Shown piece after piece: positions 26,250-39,206 of a stretch of DNA of 64,000 bases. Positions within the stretch are counted from its first letter, which is position 1. Every line of letters begins with the position of its first letter. A model generated the notes under the pieces. It saw nothing but the letters and a program-made list of their open reading frames with translations, was not told the origin of the DNA and made no database searches. The position numbers were made by a program, and so were the translations under genes. The DNA is from Azoarcus sp. PA01 (GTDB lineage: Bacteria > Pseudomonadota > Gammaproteobacteria > Burkholderiales > Rhodocyclaceae), in the NCBI GenBank assembly GCA_001274695.2, contig LARU01000002.1, positions 1 through 64,000 of the forward strand, written 5' to 3'.

Positions 26250-27974
26250 GTGAAAACGTCTCATGAGTCTTTTCCGTCGCGGGCGCGCGGACGTGCCCGG
26301 GCGGCACTCGCGGCGGCGCTGATGACTCCCTACCCGCTGCTGGCGCACCCGCCGCTGTTCGCCTCGCCGCTGCCACTGGCGGCGCCGCTCGCCGCCCTGG
26401 CGCTGGTGCTTGTCGCGCTGTTCGCCTGGCATGTTTTGCGGCGCCGACCGGCCCCCGCCGAAGGGCGCCGCGTCGCCGGTTTCGATTCCGCCGAACTCGT
26501 CGAACTGCTCGACCTGTCGTCGGACTGGCAATGGAAGACCGATGCGCAGCACCGCTATGTCCATATCACCGCCGGCCTGCAGGAGCACTCGCGAATCGAC
26601 CCGCTCGAATTTCTCGGCCACACGCCTTGGGAACTCGACTGCGGGGACGCGCCCGCACAAAGCGGCGAGGCATGGCGCGAGAGCCTTGCGCAGCACGCGC
26701 CGCTGCATCTGACGCTATGCCGTCGCGACAGCACCGGGAAACGCCGCTATCTCGAACTGATCGGATGCGCCGTCCACCGCGACGGAAACTTCGCCGGCTA
26801 CGACGGCATCGGGCGGGACATCACCGATCGGGTCGAGTCCGAGCAGTCGTTGCGCGAGAACCAGGTGCGCTATCGCGAGCTGATCGAGTCGGTCAACGAG
26901 ATCATCTTCCGCACCGATGAAAACGGCCGGCTGACGTTCCTGAACCGTGGCTGGGAAACGATCACCGGTTACACGGTGAAGGAGAGCCTCGGCACTGCGC
27001 TGGCCGATCACTTCCATCCGGACGACCGCGTCGCCGCCGAGCACCAGATATCGCTGGTCCACCGGCTGGAGCTTCCGGCGTGGACCGCCCAGTTGCGGCT
27101 GCTGACGCGAAACGGCGAGATACGCTGGGTCGAGGCGAACGCGCATCGCGTCGACCACGGCAACGAAGACGACCCGGCGCTGCTCGGGCTGGCGGGAACG
27201 CTGTTCGACATCTCGGCACGCAAGATCGCCGAGATGACGCTGCGCAATCTCAACCGCGAACTCGAAACCCGGGTGCGCGCCCGCACCGCCGAGCTGGAAG
27301 CGGCGAACCGCGAGCTCGAGGCGTTTTCGTATTCGGTGTCCCACGACCTGCGCGCACCGCTGCGCGCGATCGACGGCTTCGCCCGCATCCTCGACGAAGA
27401 ACTCGGCGATCGCGTCGAGCCGAACGCACGGGAGCATATCGTGCGCATCCGCAACGCCGGCATGCGCATGTCCCACCTCATCGACGACCTGATCAAGCTC
27501 GCGCAGCTGGCGCGCCATTCGCTGCACAAGGAAACTTTCGATCTGTCGGAACTCGCGATCCAGATCATCGACGAGCTGCGCCGGAACGAGCCGGAGCGGC
27601 GCGTCGAGGTGGAAATAACGCGGGACCTGGTCGTCAGAGCCGACCGCGGACTGATGCAGCTCGTGCTGCAGAACCTGCTCGGCAACGCGTGGAAGTTTTC
27701 GTCGCGCAATGCCGTCGCGCACATCTCCCTGACGGCGAGGCGCGATCTCGGCCAGCGGGTGTTCTGCGTCACCGACGACGGCGTCGGCTTCGACATGACG
27801 TTCGCGAACAACCTGTTCCGCGCCTTTCACCGCCTGCACTCCGGCATCGATTTTCCGGGCTCCGGGATAGGCCTCGCGACGACCTACCGCATCATCGAAC
27901 GCCACGGCGGGCAGATCTGGGCGAAATCGAAGCCCGGCGAGGGTGCGAGCTTCTATTTCACGCTCGGCGGATGA
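26250..27974 (+). CDS. Membrane-anchored PAS-PAS sensor histidine kinase
   Basis: A 574-residue kinase starting with GTG. One or two hydrophobic segments lie near the N-terminus (about residues 17-62). PAS domains follow at about 80-195 and 205-330, the second closing with a PAC-like GTLFDISARKIAE. A coiled-coil leads to a HisKA domain with phospho-accepting His365 in SVSHDLRAPLRAIDGF. The catalytic domain has the N-box LQNLLGNAWKFS and G-boxes DDGVGFDM and GSGIGLAT. The dimerisation segment resembles those of phytochrome-type kinases. No response regulator adjoins, so this is an orphan kinase. The signal cannot be told. Confidence 0.88.
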   Translation: MKTSHESFPSRARGRARAALAAALMTPYPLLAHPPLFASPLPLAAPLAALALVLVALFAWHVLRRRPAPAEGRRVAGFDSAELVELLDLSSDWQWKTDAQHRYVHITAGLQEHSRIDPLEFLGHTPWELDCGDAPAQSGEAWRESLAQHAPLHLTLCRRDSTGKRRYLELIGCAVHRDGNFAGYDGIGRDITDRVESEQSLRENQVRYRELIESVNEIIFRTDENGRLTFLNRGWETITGYTVKESLGTALADHFHPDDRVAAEHQISLVHRLELPAWTAQLRLLTRNGEIRWVEANAHRVDHGNEDDPALLGLAGTLFDISARKIAEMTLRNLNRELETRVRARTAELEAANRELEAFSYSVSHDLRAPLRAIDGFARILDEELGDRVEPNAREHIVRIRNAGMRMSHLIDDLIKLAQLARHSLHKETFDLSELAIQIIDELRRNEPERRVEVEITRDLVVRADRGLMQLVLQNLLGNAWKFSSRNAVAHISLTARRDLGQRVFCVTDDGVGFDMTFANNLFRAFHRLHSGIDFPGSGIGLATTYRIIERHGGQIWAKSKPGEGASFYFTLGG

Positions 27975-28208
27975 AGGTCCGGGCCACCGGGCGTGCTGCG
28001 CTGGATTGCGGAAACTCCCGATCGGAATGCCTTGCCAGTTATGTCACAATGGCTCATGGTGCACTGCAGTAAGCTTGCACTCGGCGCAGATTCGACCAGA
28101 CTGTAACGACTGCAATTCCGGTACTCATCGAAGCATGGCCGACGACGGCTCCCGAGGCTTCGCGACCCATGGCCAGCGGTTACGGACCCTGCATTCAGGC
28201 GATAAAAA

Positions 28209-30896
28209 ATGAAAGAGAAGCACTACCTCACTCCCCTGCTCGAACCCAAATCGGTCGGCGTGATCGGCGCGAGCCAGCGTGAAGCGTCGCTCGGCAACGT
28301 CGTGATCCGCAACATGCAGAACGCGGGTTTTCGCGGCCGGCTGTTCGCCGTCAACCCGAAGCACGAATCGGTGCTGGGAGTGCCGTGCTACAAATCCGTC
28401 GAGGACGTGCCGCACCGGCTCGACCTCGTCGTCATCGCAGTACCTGCCAACCAGGTGCTGTCGGTCGTCGAGAGCTGCGGGCGCGCCGGCGTCAAGGCAG
28501 TCATCATCATGTCGACGGGATTTTCCGAAACGGGCGCGCGCGGCGCGCTGCTCGAACGCCACGTCGTCGAAGCCGCGCGTCGCTACCGCATCCGGCTGCT
28601 CGGCCCGAACTGCCTCGGCATCATGCGTCCGGTGCTGGGCCTGAACGCGACCTTCGCGCACGTCAGCGCGATCAAGGGCACGATCGGGCTGATCTCGCAG
28701 TCCGGGGCGCTGTGCACGTCGATCCTCGACTGGGCCGAACCGAACAACATCGGCTTCTCGGCAGTCGTCTCGCTCGGCTCGTCGAGCGACATCGACTTCG
28801 GCGAAGTGCTCGAATACATGATCTCGGACCCGCGCACCGAGAGCATCATCATGTATGTCGAAGGCATCCGCGATGCGCGCCGCTTCATGAGCGCGCTGCG
28901 CGGCGCCGCGCGCGTCAAGCCGGTGCTGCTGATCAAGGTCGGGCGCCACCCGGACGTGTCGCGCGCGATCCGCTCGCATTCGGGCTCGATGAGCGGCAAC
29001 GACGCGGTCTTCGACGCTGCGCTGCGCCGCGCCGGCGTCATCCGCCTGTACAACATGGGGCAGCTGTTCGCCGCGGCGAACGCGCTGTTCTCGCACTTTC
29101 GCCCGCGCGGCAACCGCCTCGCGATCGTCACGAATGGCGGCGGGCCCGGCGTCATGGCAGCCGACCGCGCGGCCGACCTCGGCATCCCGCTTTCCGAGTT
29201 CGCCGACGGCACGATGGAAAAGCTCAACGCCGCGCTGCCGGCCGGATGGTCGCACGGCAACCCGGTGGACGTCCTCGGCGACGCCGACGTCGAGCGCTAT
29301 CGCAAGGCCGTTCAGGCGGTGCTCGAAGGGCCCAACGTCGACGGCGTGCTGGTGATGCTGACGCCGCAGGCGAACACCGATCCGACCGCGGTCGCCGAAG
29401 CGGTCGTCGAGCTCGAGAAGACTGCCGACAAGCCGGTCGTAACATGCTGGATGGGCGAGCAGCTGGTCGGCCCCGGACGCAAGGCTTTCGAAGCGGCCGG
29501 CATCCCGACTTTCCGCACCCCGGAGCCGGCGGTCGAGCTGTTCAGCCACCTGTCGGCGTACTACCGCAACCAGAAGCTGCTGATGCAGACGCCGGCGTCG
29601 CTGTCGCACCTCAATCCGCCGAGCGTCGAGAGCGCGCGCCTCGTCATCGAGACCGCGCTGGCCGAGCGCCGCAAAGTGCTCAACTCGATGGAATCGAAAG
29701 CGCTGCTCGCGGCGTTCCGCATCCCGATCGCGCAGACCGTCGTCGCGCGCTCGGCGACCGAAGCGATGGTGCTCGCCGAGGAGATCGGCCTGCCGGTGGT
29801 GATGAAGATCGACTCGCCGTCGATCATCCACAAGGCCGACTCGGGCGGCGTGCGGCTCAATCTCGGCAGCCTCGCGGCAGTGCGCACCGCGTACCAGGAA
29901 ATCCTCGAGGAAGTGCGCAAGAACAAGCCCGCCGCGACGATCAACGGCGTCGCGATCGAGCCGATGATCCTCAAGCGCAACGGCCGGGAACTCGTCGTCG
30001 GCGTCAAGCGCGATGCGGTGTTCGGCCCGGTGATCACTTTCGGTGAAGGCGGCAACCGCGTCGTCGCGAACCGCGACATGGAAATCGCGCTGCCGCCGCT
30101 GAACCACTACCTCGTGCGCGACCTGATCAAGTCGTCGCGCGTGTCGATGCTGCTCGGCGAATTCCGCACGATGCCGCCGGTGAAGATGGAGGCGCTCGAG
30201 TTCGTGCTGCTGCGCGTCTCCGAGATGGTCTGCGAACTGCCGTGGATCACCGAGCTCGAGATCAATCCGCTGATCGTCGACGAGAACGGCGCAGTCGCCG
30301 TCGACGCGCGCGTGACGGTCGAGAACGTCTCGCCGTCGGTCGATCGCTACGCGCACATGGCGATCCATCCGTATCCGTCGCAGCTGATCACGAAGTGGAC
30401 GAGTGTCGACGGCACCGAAGTCACGATCCGGCCGATCAAGCCGGAAGACGCCGAGCTCGAAGTCGAGTTCGTGCGCACGCTGTCGGCCGAGACGAAGTAC
30501 TACCGCTTCATGAACACGATGCGCGAGCTGCCGCCGGCGATGGTCGCGCGGCTGACGCAGATCGACTACGACCGCGAGATGGCGTTCCTCGCGACGATCC
30601 AGGAAGACGGCAAGGAAGTCGAGATCGGCGTGTGCCGCTACGCGGTGAATCCGGACGGCGAATCGTGCGAATTCGCGATCGTCGTCGCCGACGCGTGGCA
30701 GCGCCACGGCCTCGCGCGCAAGCTGATGGGGATCCTCATCGAGACGGCGCGCAACAAGGGCATCATGTACATGAACGGCGTATTCCTCGCGAACAACGAG
30801 CGGATGCTGAAGTTCGTGCAGGGGCTCGGCTTCACGCTGTCGAACGATCCGGAAGACAGCACCGTCAAGATCGGCGTGCTGCCATTGCAGGACTGA
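28209..30896 (+). CDS. Pat-type fusion: NDP-forming acyl-CoA synthetase-like protein with GNAT domain
   Basis: An 895-residue protein of the PatZ/YfiQ (protein lysine acetyltransferase) family. The N-terminal CoA-binding and ligase-like part (about residues 1-470) includes LLEPKSVGVIGASQREASLG. The ATP-grasp domain spans about 490-710. The C-terminal GNAT acetyltransferase domain (about 735-890) includes IVVADAWQRHGLARKLMG. His257 in RSHSGSMSGND matches the phosphohistidine position of ADP-forming acetyl-CoA synthetases. Known relatives acetylate acetyl-CoA synthetase and other enzymes in response to carbon status. The gene stands alone, with 230 gene-free bases upstream. Confidence 0.88.
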   Translation: MKEKHYLTPLLEPKSVGVIGASQREASLGNVVIRNMQNAGFRGRLFAVNPKHESVLGVPCYKSVEDVPHRLDLVVIAVPANQVLSVVESCGRAGVKAVIIMSTGFSETGARGALLERHVVEAARRYRIRLLGPNCLGIMRPVLGLNATFAHVSAIKGTIGLISQSGALCTSILDWAEPNNIGFSAVVSLGSSSDIDFGEVLEYMISDPRTESIIMYVEGIRDARRFMSALRGAARVKPVLLIKVGRHPDVSRAIRSHSGSMSGNDAVFDAALRRAGVIRLYNMGQLFAAANALFSHFRPRGNRLAIVTNGGGPGVMAADRAADLGIPLSEFADGTMEKLNAALPAGWSHGNPVDVLGDADVERYRKAVQAVLEGPNVDGVLVMLTPQANTDPTAVAEAVVELEKTADKPVVTCWMGEQLVGPGRKAFEAAGIPTFRTPEPAVELFSHLSAYYRNQKLLMQTPASLSHLNPPSVESARLVIETALAERRKVLNSMESKALLAAFRIPIAQTVVARSATEAMVLAEEIGLPVVMKIDSPSIIHKADSGGVRLNLGSLAAVRTAYQEILEEVRKNKPAATINGVAIEPMILKRNGRELVVGVKRDAVFGPVITFGEGGNRVVANRDMEIALPPLNHYLVRDLIKSSRVSMLLGEFRTMPPVKMEALEFVLLRVSEMVCELPWITELEINPLIVDENGAVAVDARVTVENVSPSVDRYAHMAIHPYPSQLITKWTSVDGTEVTIRPIKPEDAELEVEFVRTLSAETKYYRFMNTMRELPPAMVARLTQIDYDREMAFLATIQEDGKEVEIGVCRYAVNPDGESCEFAIVVADAWQRHGLARKLMGILIETARNKGIMYMNGVFLANNERMLKFVQGLGFTLSNDPEDSTVKIGVLPLQD

Positions 30897-30941
30897 CCCC
30901 CGAAACGCTGCACCCCCCGATCGATCCCGGTTTTCCCGCTC

Positions 30942-31790
30942 ATGCCCGCCTCCATCGAAACAAGCACTTTCCACGATCAACCCGCGCTCGTCCTGCGCAC
31001 GGCGGGCGGCGCGCACGCGGTCGTCTCGCTGTTCGGCGCCCAGGTGCTGTCCTGGACTCCGGCCGGCGGCAGCGAGTGGCTGTACCTCAGTCCGCAGGCA
31101 CGCCACGACGGCACTACGCCGATTCGCGGGGGCATTCCGTTGTGCTTTCCGCAGTTCGCTGCGCTCGGCAAGCTGCCGAAGCACGGCCTCGTGCGCACCC
31201 GGCCGTGGACGGTCGGCGAGCAGCGCAGCGGCGAGGACTTCGCGCTGGTGACACTGACGACGAGCGAAGACGATGCGAGCTACGCGGCGTGGCCGCAGCG
31301 CTTCTCGGCCGAGATCACGGTGATCATCGAAGGCGACCGTCTCGGCGTCGAGTTCGAAGTCGGGAACACGGGCCACGCGCCGTTTGCGTTCACCGCGGCG
31401 CTGCACACCTACGTGCGCGTGCGTGAAGTCGAGAATGCGCGCCTCGAAGGCCTGCACGGGCACGAATACCGCGACGCCGCCGACCACGACCGGATCAAGC
31501 GCGACAGCGGCGATGCGCTCGTCGTCGACGCCGAAACCGACCGCCTCTATCACGACGTGCAGCGCCCGTTGCTGCTGCGGGACGGCGCGCGCAGCCTCGG
31601 CATCAACGTCGAAGGCTTTCCGGACGTCGTCGTGTGGAACCCGTGGGAACAGCGCTGCGCGCAACTGCCCGACATGCCGGCGAACGGCTTCCGCCACATG
31701 CTGTGCGTCGAAGCCGCGGCTGCGCGCCGCAGGATCGAGCTCGACGCCGGCGAGCAGTGGTACGGGCGGCAAACGCTGATCGCGCTGTAA
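30942..31790 (+). CDS. D-hexose-6-phosphate mutarotase (YeaD-like)
   Basis: A 282-residue beta-sandwich epimerase of the aldose 1-epimerase superfamily that interconverts anomers of glucose 6-phosphate. Typical segments are [23 protein letters not shown] (phosphate-binding Arg), [10 protein letters not shown] with the catalytic His, and [19 protein letters not shown]. The catalytic Glu is expected in LCVEAAAA near the end. It starts 45 bases after the Pat-type gene on the same strand; co-transcription is possible. Confidence 0.88.
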   Translation: MPASIETSTFHDQPALVLRTAGGAHAVVSLFGAQVLSWTPAGGSEWLYLSPQARHDGTTPIRGGIPLCFPQFAALGKLPKHGLVRTRPWTVGEQRSGEDFALVTLTTSEDDASYAAWPQRFSAEITVIIEGDRLGVEFEVGNTGHAPFAFTAALHTYVRVREVENARLEGLHGHEYRDAADHDRIKRDSGDALVVDAETDRLYHDVQRPLLLRDGARSLGINVEGFPDVVVWNPWEQRCAQLPDMPANGFRHMLCVEAAAARRRIELDAGEQWYGRQTLIAL

Positions 31791-31911
31791 CGGCGGCAAG
31801 AGCCGCGGCCACAGGGGATCGGCGCGGCGCTTGCGGCGGTGCGGCCGCTTGTTGCACCATCGCGTCCTTTGCCCGGCGGCCGCTTGCCGCCTTCTCGGCC
31901 CCTATTCGCTC

Positions 31912-34254
<2,343 letters not shown>

Positions 34255-34285
34255 AATGAGAACGCGCAACAACAGGAATCCCTGC

Positions 34286-35170
34286 ATGAACCCGAATCCG
34301 AGCTACGTCCGCGGCTTCCTGCTCGACGACCTCGACATCCGCGGCGCGGTGGTGCACCTCGACGACGTCTGGAAAGCGCTGCAGGAAGGGCGCGACTATC
34401 CGGCCGAAGTGGCGCGCCTGCTCGGCGAAATGAGCGCCGTGTCCGCGCTGATCACCGCGAACCTGAAGCAGGCCGGCCGGCTGACGTTCCAGATCCAGGG
34501 CGAGCGGGCGCTGAAGCTGCTGGTCGTCGACTGCACCGAGACGCTGAACCTGCGCGCGTTCGCCGCCGTCGACGGCGATATCCCGGCGGACGGCGGCCTG
34601 AAGGAGCTGATCGGTGACGGCATCCTGCAGCTGACGCTCGACATCCCCGCGCTCGACCAGCCTTACCGCAGCCTCGTGCCGCTCGAAGGCGACAGCATCG
34701 CGGCGACGTTCGAACACTACCTGATGCAGTCGGAGCAGCAGCCGGCCGGCATCTGGCTCGCGTGCAACGAGGATGCGGCCACGGCGCTGTTCCTGCAGAA
34801 GCTGCCGGGCGCCGACGCGCGCGACGAGGATGGCTGGACGCGCGCCCATCTGCTGGCGCAGACCGTGCAGCCCGACGAGCTGCTGACGCTCGCACCGGAA
34901 CTCCTGCTCGGGCGGCTGTTCGCCGAAGAGAACGTCCGCCTGTTCGACGCCCGCCCGGTGACCCACGACTGGCCGGCCGACCGCGACAAGGTCATCGGCA
35001 TGTTGCGCAGCCTCGGCGAAGCGGAAGTCAGGCGGATCCTCGAGGAGCATGGCGAGTTGGTCGTGCGCGACGATCTGTCGAACCACGACTACCGCTTCGA
35101 GCCCGCCGAGATCGACGCCCTTTTCGCGTCGCATCCCGAACCGGGCACCCCGCCATCGACGCTGCATTGA
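34286..35170 (+). CDS. hslO: Hsp33-like chaperone lacking the zinc-binding cysteines
   Basis: A 294-residue protein clearly of the Hsp33 family ([20 protein letters not shown] at the start, [11 protein letters not shown], and the linker [21 protein letters not shown]). Canonical Hsp33 has a C-terminal redox switch of four cysteines (CxC and CxxC) binding zinc. Here those sites read [10 protein letters not shown] and [12 protein letters not shown]. The only cysteines are at 83 and 160, outside that region. The protein therefore cannot use the classical zinc/disulfide switch. It may be constitutively active or regulated another way. The ATG at 34286 follows AGGAA. Confidence 0.92.
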   Translation: MNPNPSYVRGFLLDDLDIRGAVVHLDDVWKALQEGRDYPAEVARLLGEMSAVSALITANLKQAGRLTFQIQGERALKLLVVDCTETLNLRAFAAVDGDIPADGGLKELIGDGILQLTLDIPALDQPYRSLVPLEGDSIAATFEHYLMQSEQQPAGIWLACNEDAATALFLQKLPGADARDEDGWTRAHLLAQTVQPDELLTLAPELLLGRLFAEENVRLFDARPVTHDWPADRDKVIGMLRSLGEAEVRRILEEHGELVVRDDLSNHDYRFEPAEIDALFASHPEPGTPPSTLH

Positions 35171-35290
35171 CGAGGCGTTCTCCGGGCTGCCGGAACGCTT
35201 CGCACGGGGCGCGGGCGGCATATTCCGCCAGCCTTGCCCGAATCCCTGCCGCTCAGTAGACTCCCAGCCTTTCAGCGACCCATCTCGCCC

Positions 35291-36070
35291 ATGTCCGCGT
35301 CCTCCCCTGCCATCCGCCCGATCGAGTTTCGCAACGCCAGCCTCGGCGCGACCATCGCGGTGCTGCGCGAGGCCGAACCGGCTCGCCTCGCGGACGCGCT
35401 GCACATGATGCTCGGCGGAATGCCGGATTTCTTCAGCGGCGATGCCGCCGTGCTCGATTTTGCCGATCTCGCCGACCTGCCCGCGCGCATCGACTGGACC
35501 GGGCTGACGAGCCTGCTGCGCCGCTACCGGCTGCAGCCGGTCGGCGTGCGCAACCTTCCGCCGGAGCTTGCCGCGGCAGCGCGCCAGGCAGGGCTGGCGA
35601 TCCTCGACGGCGCCGAGCTGCGCGACCGCCAGAACGGGCCGGCTGCAGCGGCCCGCCCGGCCCCGGCACCTGCCCCGGCGCCGCAGACTGCCCCGCCGCC
35701 TCCCGCCGCGGAGCCCCGTGCGGCGACGCTGTTCGTCGACCGTCCGCTGCGCTCGGGCCAGCAAGTGTATGCGCGCGGCGGCGACCTGGTGCTGTTCGCC
35801 GGGATGAGCAACGGCGCCGAAGTCATCGCCGACGGCAGCATCCACTGCTACGGCCCGCTGCGCGGGCGCGCGATCGCCGGCGCGCAGGGCGACCCTGCGG
35901 CGCGCATCATCTCGACCAACTTCGGCCCGGAGATCGTCTCGATCGCCGGCATTTTCCGCACTTTCGAACAAGGCATTCCGGAAGCGGTCGCCGGGCGCGC
36001 CGCGCTCGTCCGGCTGCTCGCCAGCGAATCCGACTACAAGCTTGGCATCGAACCGCTGCAGCTCGATTGA
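35291..36070 (+). CDS. minC: Septum site-determining protein MinC
   Basis: A 259-residue FtsZ antagonist. The N-terminal domain (about residues 8-105, IEFRNASLGATIAVLRE) is followed by an Ala/Pro-rich linker (about 115-145). The C-terminal beta-helical domain binds MinD (LRSGQQVYARGGDLVLFAGM, and the stretch GSIHCYGPLRGRAIAGA). The ATG at 35291 is chosen over 35234 because the family similarity begins there. It leads the minC-minD-minE operon; minD starts 33 bases after the stop. Confidence 0.93.
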   Translation: MSASSPAIRPIEFRNASLGATIAVLREAEPARLADALHMMLGGMPDFFSGDAAVLDFADLADLPARIDWTGLTSLLRRYRLQPVGVRNLPPELAAAARQAGLAILDGAELRDRQNGPAAAARPAPAPAPAPQTAPPPPAAEPRAATLFVDRPLRSGQQVYARGGDLVLFAGMSNGAEVIADGSIHCYGPLRGRAIAGAQGDPAARIISTNFGPEIVSIAGIFRTFEQGIPEAVAGRAALVRLLASESDYKLGIEPLQLD

Positions 36071-36102
36071 GCGCGGCTCCATCTTTAAGAAAAGGGTATA
36101 CC

Positions 36103-36918
36103 GTGACTCGAGTCGTCGTCGTGACATCAGGCAAAGGTGGCGTGGGCAAGACCACCACCAGCGCGGCATTTTCTTCCGGACTCGCCCTGCGCGGCTTCAA
36201 GACCGCGGTGATCGACTTCGACGTCGGCCTGCGCAACCTCGACCTGATCATGGGCTGCGAGCGCCGCGTCGTGTATGACCTCATCAACGTCATCAACGGC
36301 GAAGCGAAGCTCAACCAGGCGCTGATCAAGGACAAGCACTGCGACAACCTGTTCGTGCTGCCGGCCTCGCAGACGCGCGACAAGGACGCGCTGACCGAGG
36401 AAGGCGTCGAGAAAGTGCTGAAGGAACTCGAGCACATGGGCTTCGACTACGTCGTCTGCGATTCGCCCGCCGGCATCGAGCGCGGCGCGGTGCTGGCATT
36501 GACGTTCGCCGACGAAGCGATCATCACGACGAACCCGGAAGTCTCGTCGGTGCGCGACTCGGACCGCATCCTCGGCATCCTGCAGTCGAAGTCGCGCCGC
36601 GCCGCCGAAAGCGACGAGCCGATCAAGGAGCACCTGCTCGTCACGCGCTATTCGCCCAAGCGCGTCGACGACGGGGAAATGCTGTCGTACAAGGATGTCC
36701 AGGAGCTGCTGCGGGTGCCGCTGATCGGCGTCATCCCCGAATCGGAATCGGTGCTGCAGGCGTCCAACCAGGGCCTGCCGGCGATCCACCTGAAAGGCAG
36801 CGACGTCGCCGAAGCCTATTCCGACGTCGTCGCCCGCTTCCTTGGCGACGAACGCCAACTGCGCTTCGTCAATTACGAAAAGCCGGGGCTGATCAAGCGC
36901 CTTTTCGGAGGCAAGTGA
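36103..36918 (+). CDS. minD: Septum site-determining ATPase MinD
   Basis: A 271-residue membrane-cycling ATPase. The deviant Walker A motif is [12 protein letters not shown] near residues 8-19 with Lys11, followed by [16 protein letters not shown]. Walker B-like IVCDSPAG-type residues ([12 protein letters not shown]) are present, and the C-terminal amphipathic membrane-targeting helix is [10 protein letters not shown]. The start is GTG at 36103 with AAGGG upstream; the earlier ATG-like frame has no family match. Only one base separates its stop from minE. Confidence 0.96.
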   Translation: MTRVVVVTSGKGGVGKTTTSAAFSSGLALRGFKTAVIDFDVGLRNLDLIMGCERRVVYDLINVINGEAKLNQALIKDKHCDNLFVLPASQTRDKDALTEEGVEKVLKELEHMGFDYVVCDSPAGIERGAVLALTFADEAIITTNPEVSSVRDSDRILGILQSKSRRAAESDEPIKEHLLVTRYSPKRVDDGEMLSYKDVQELLRVPLIGVIPESESVLQASNQGLPAIHLKGSDVAEAYSDVVARFLGDERQLRFVNYEKPGLIKRLFGGK

Positions 36919-36919
36919 A

Positions 36920-37186
36920 ATGGCATTCCTTGCGCGCCTCTTCGGCGAGAAGAAGAAGACCGCGGAGATCGCGAAGAACCGGCTGTCGCTGCTGATCGCC
37001 CACGAGCGCAGCGACGGTGGGCCGAAAGCGGACTTCCTGCCGGCGCTGCAGCGGGAGCTGATCGAGGTCATCTCGAAGTACGTCTCGGTCAATTCGGACG
37101 ACATCAAGGTGCATCTCGACAAGCAGAACAACTACGAAGTCCTGGAAGTCAACATCGTCCTTCCCGAGCAGAATCAGGGCCGCTGA
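36920..37186 (+). CDS. minE: Cell division topological specificity factor MinE
   Basis: An 88-residue protein. The N-terminal membrane-targeting segment [20 protein letters not shown] is followed by the MinD-contact strand/helix ([11 protein letters not shown]) and the C-terminal topological specificity domain ([13 protein letters not shown]). It stimulates MinD ATPase and drives pole-to-pole oscillation. Last gene of the min operon; the convergent chemoreceptor gene ends 21 bases away. Confidence 0.96.
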   Translation: MAFLARLFGEKKKTAEIAKNRLSLLIAHERSDGGPKADFLPALQRELIEVISKYVSVNSDDIKVHLDKQNNYEVLEVNIVLPEQNQGR

Positions 37187-37207
37187 TCCTCGCCCGGGCG
37201 GCGCGGG

Positions 37208-39016
37208 TCAGGCCGCGAGCAGCGACTCCACCGGCACGCCGACGCGCACGTTGCCCCAGTGACGCCCGCCGATCATGATCGGCATCGCGATGTCGCACAG
37301 GATGTCGTCGGTATCGCGCAGGAAAGTCTGCAGCAGCACCGCTTCGGTGTTCCTCGCGGCGCGCAGCTCGGCCGGACGATCGAACTTGCGGCACGTGCGG
37401 TTGCCGCCGAGGTCGATGTCCGGCTTGCCGGTCAGCGGGCGCGAGTATTTCAGGTTATGCGCGGCGAGGTAGCTGTCGGTGTTCACCGCGACCGCGAACG
37501 CGCAGCCGGGAATCGCCGCGAGGCAATCCTCGAGCAGCTGCTGGCAGCGGCGACCGTACTCGTCGCCCCACGACACTTTGAACTTCTGCGGCCGGGTGTT
37601 CGCGACCGGCTGGTAGCGGCGGTCGAAAATGTCGCTGCCCGCCCGCACCATTTCGTCGAGCTGCGCCTGGATGCGGTCGCGGAAGATCCGCGTCTGGTCC
37701 ATCGCGTGGTCGAACGACCCTTCGCCGATGCGAAACCGCGACACGAGCTCCTGTACCGCTTCGGTGGCCCGCGAAAGCTCGACCGTGCACTGTTCGGATT
37801 CGGCCATGTTCGCCGCGACCGTGCCCGACACGTCGTGGATCGTCGTGACGTTTTCATGCACCTGCCCGTTCGTCGCCGACAGCTGTTCCATCGCCGTCGC
37901 GATCTGCAGCAGCTGTTCGCCGGTGGTCTCGAATTCGCCGACCATGAACTCGAAATGCTCGGCGGATTTCCCGACGACTTCGCGCGCCTGCAGCACGTCG
38001 GCGTTGATGACGACGTTTTCGGCGCGCGTCGTCATGACGCGGCCGATCATGCCGTCGATGTTGTCGGTGATCTCCTCGGTCGCCCGGTTCACGCGTTCGG
38101 CGAGCTTTCTGACTTCGTCGGCGACGACGGCGAAGCCGCGCCCCGCCTCGCCGGCTCGCGCGGCTTCGATCGCCGCGTTCAGCGCGAGGAGGTTCGTCTG
38201 GTCGGCGATCGCGCGGATCAGCGAAGCGATCTGCCGGACGCTCTCGGAGCGCTCCGACAGGTCATCGACGGTGTGATTGAAATGCAGCACTTTCTCGCTG
38301 ACGGCGTTGATCTTCCCGGCGATGTCCTGCATCTCGTGCAGCGAAGCGCGCGCGATGTCGAGGTTCTTCGTCGTCGAAGCCGAAATGTTCTGGGCGCTCG
38401 CCGAGACGCTCTCGATCGCCGCCGTCGACTCGGTGCTCGCCGCGAACACCACTTCGGTCATCGTCCCCTGCGTGTGCGCGTCCTGGGCCGAACTCTCGAC
38501 GTGGGCCCTGACCCTGACCGCGTCGCGCGCGATGCTCACGCTGCGGGTGCGGATTTCGCTGACGATATGGCGCATTTTCGCCGCGAACCGGTTGTAGCTC
38601 ATCGCGAGCTGGCGCAGTTCGTCGTGCGTGGCGAGCGGCAGGTTGCGCGAGAAGTCGCCTTCGCCCTGCGCGATCTCGTTGAGGATCGCGGTGATGACCC
38701 GCACCGGGCGCACGATGAGGTGACGCATGTAGAGGATCTGGCCGATATTGACGCACAGCGCGATCGCCGTCAGCGCGATCATCAGGTACAGGCCGCCGTC
38801 GAGCGACGCCATGATCTGCTGCGCGGCCCCCTGCCCCACTTCGCCCGCCGCCAGCAGCCCGCGGACCTGGTTCTGCTGATGGAGATAGACGGCGAGGTAC
38901 AACAGGTCGATGAAGAAGAGCAGGAGAAAGCTGCACAGCTTCTTGGTCAGCGAGTTCCAGAACGTCTTTTCAACCCATTCGTATAATTGCGAAAACATGG
39001 GAGTTCCCGTTTGCAT
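37208..39016 (-). CDS. Methyl-accepting chemotaxis-type receptor with extra C-terminal domain
   Basis: A 602-residue receptor. Two membrane helices (about residues 25-45 and 75-95) bracket only a short periplasmic loop. A HAMP domain follows (about 95-150), then a long signalling coiled-coil with the conserved hairpin tip [20 protein letters not shown] and [16 protein letters not shown]. After the coiled-coil comes an extra domain of about 130 residues (about 470-600, [20 protein letters not shown] and [20 protein letters not shown]). It looks like a cytoplasmic Cache/PAS-like sensor. Sensing is therefore probably intracellular. Start 39016 or 38998; no clear ribosome site. Confidence 0.88.
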   Translation of the reverse strand: MQTGTPMFSQLYEWVEKTFWNSLTKKLCSFLLLFFIDLLYLAVYLHQQNQVRGLLAAGEVGQGAAQQIMASLDGGLYLMIALTAIALCVNIGQILYMRHLIVRPVRVITAILNEIAQGEGDFSRNLPLATHDELRQLAMSYNRFAAKMRHIVSEIRTRSVSIARDAVRVRAHVESSAQDAHTQGTMTEVVFAASTESTAAIESVSASAQNISASTTKNLDIARASLHEMQDIAGKINAVSEKVLHFNHTVDDLSERSESVRQIASLIRAIADQTNLLALNAAIEAARAGEAGRGFAVVADEVRKLAERVNRATEEITDNIDGMIGRVMTTRAENVVINADVLQAREVVGKSAEHFEFMVGEFETTGEQLLQIATAMEQLSATNGQVHENVTTIHDVSGTVAANMAESEQCTVELSRATEAVQELVSRFRIGEGSFDHAMDQTRIFRDRIQAQLDEMVRAGSDIFDRRYQPVANTRPQKFKVSWGDEYGRRCQQLLEDCLAAIPGCAFAVAVNTDSYLAAHNLKYSRPLTGKPDIDLGGNRTCRKFDRPAELRAARNTEAVLLQTFLRDTDDILCDIAMPIMIGGRHWGNVRVGVPVESLLAA

Positions 39017-39206
39017 GGTCCGATTGCCCTTACGGCATCATGGCCGGCGACTTGAGCCCCCGTCGGCCGTGGCAGCAAATATTTCACTGTGCGCGCGTAC
39101 CGGCCCGCATCGCCGCGGCGTCCTCCAGGCGCCTTGCGGCCGGCGCCAATTTGCCCGTACCACCTCCACGTGCCACAATCACCGCTTTTATGCCCCTTGC
39201 CGATTC

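Noticed and set aside
28125..31799. A 1224-codon open frame on the minus strand
   Set aside because: It lies antisense to the well-supported Pat-type and mutarotase genes. Its translation is Arg/Asp/Ala/Val-rich with no domain, a usual by-product of high GC third positions.
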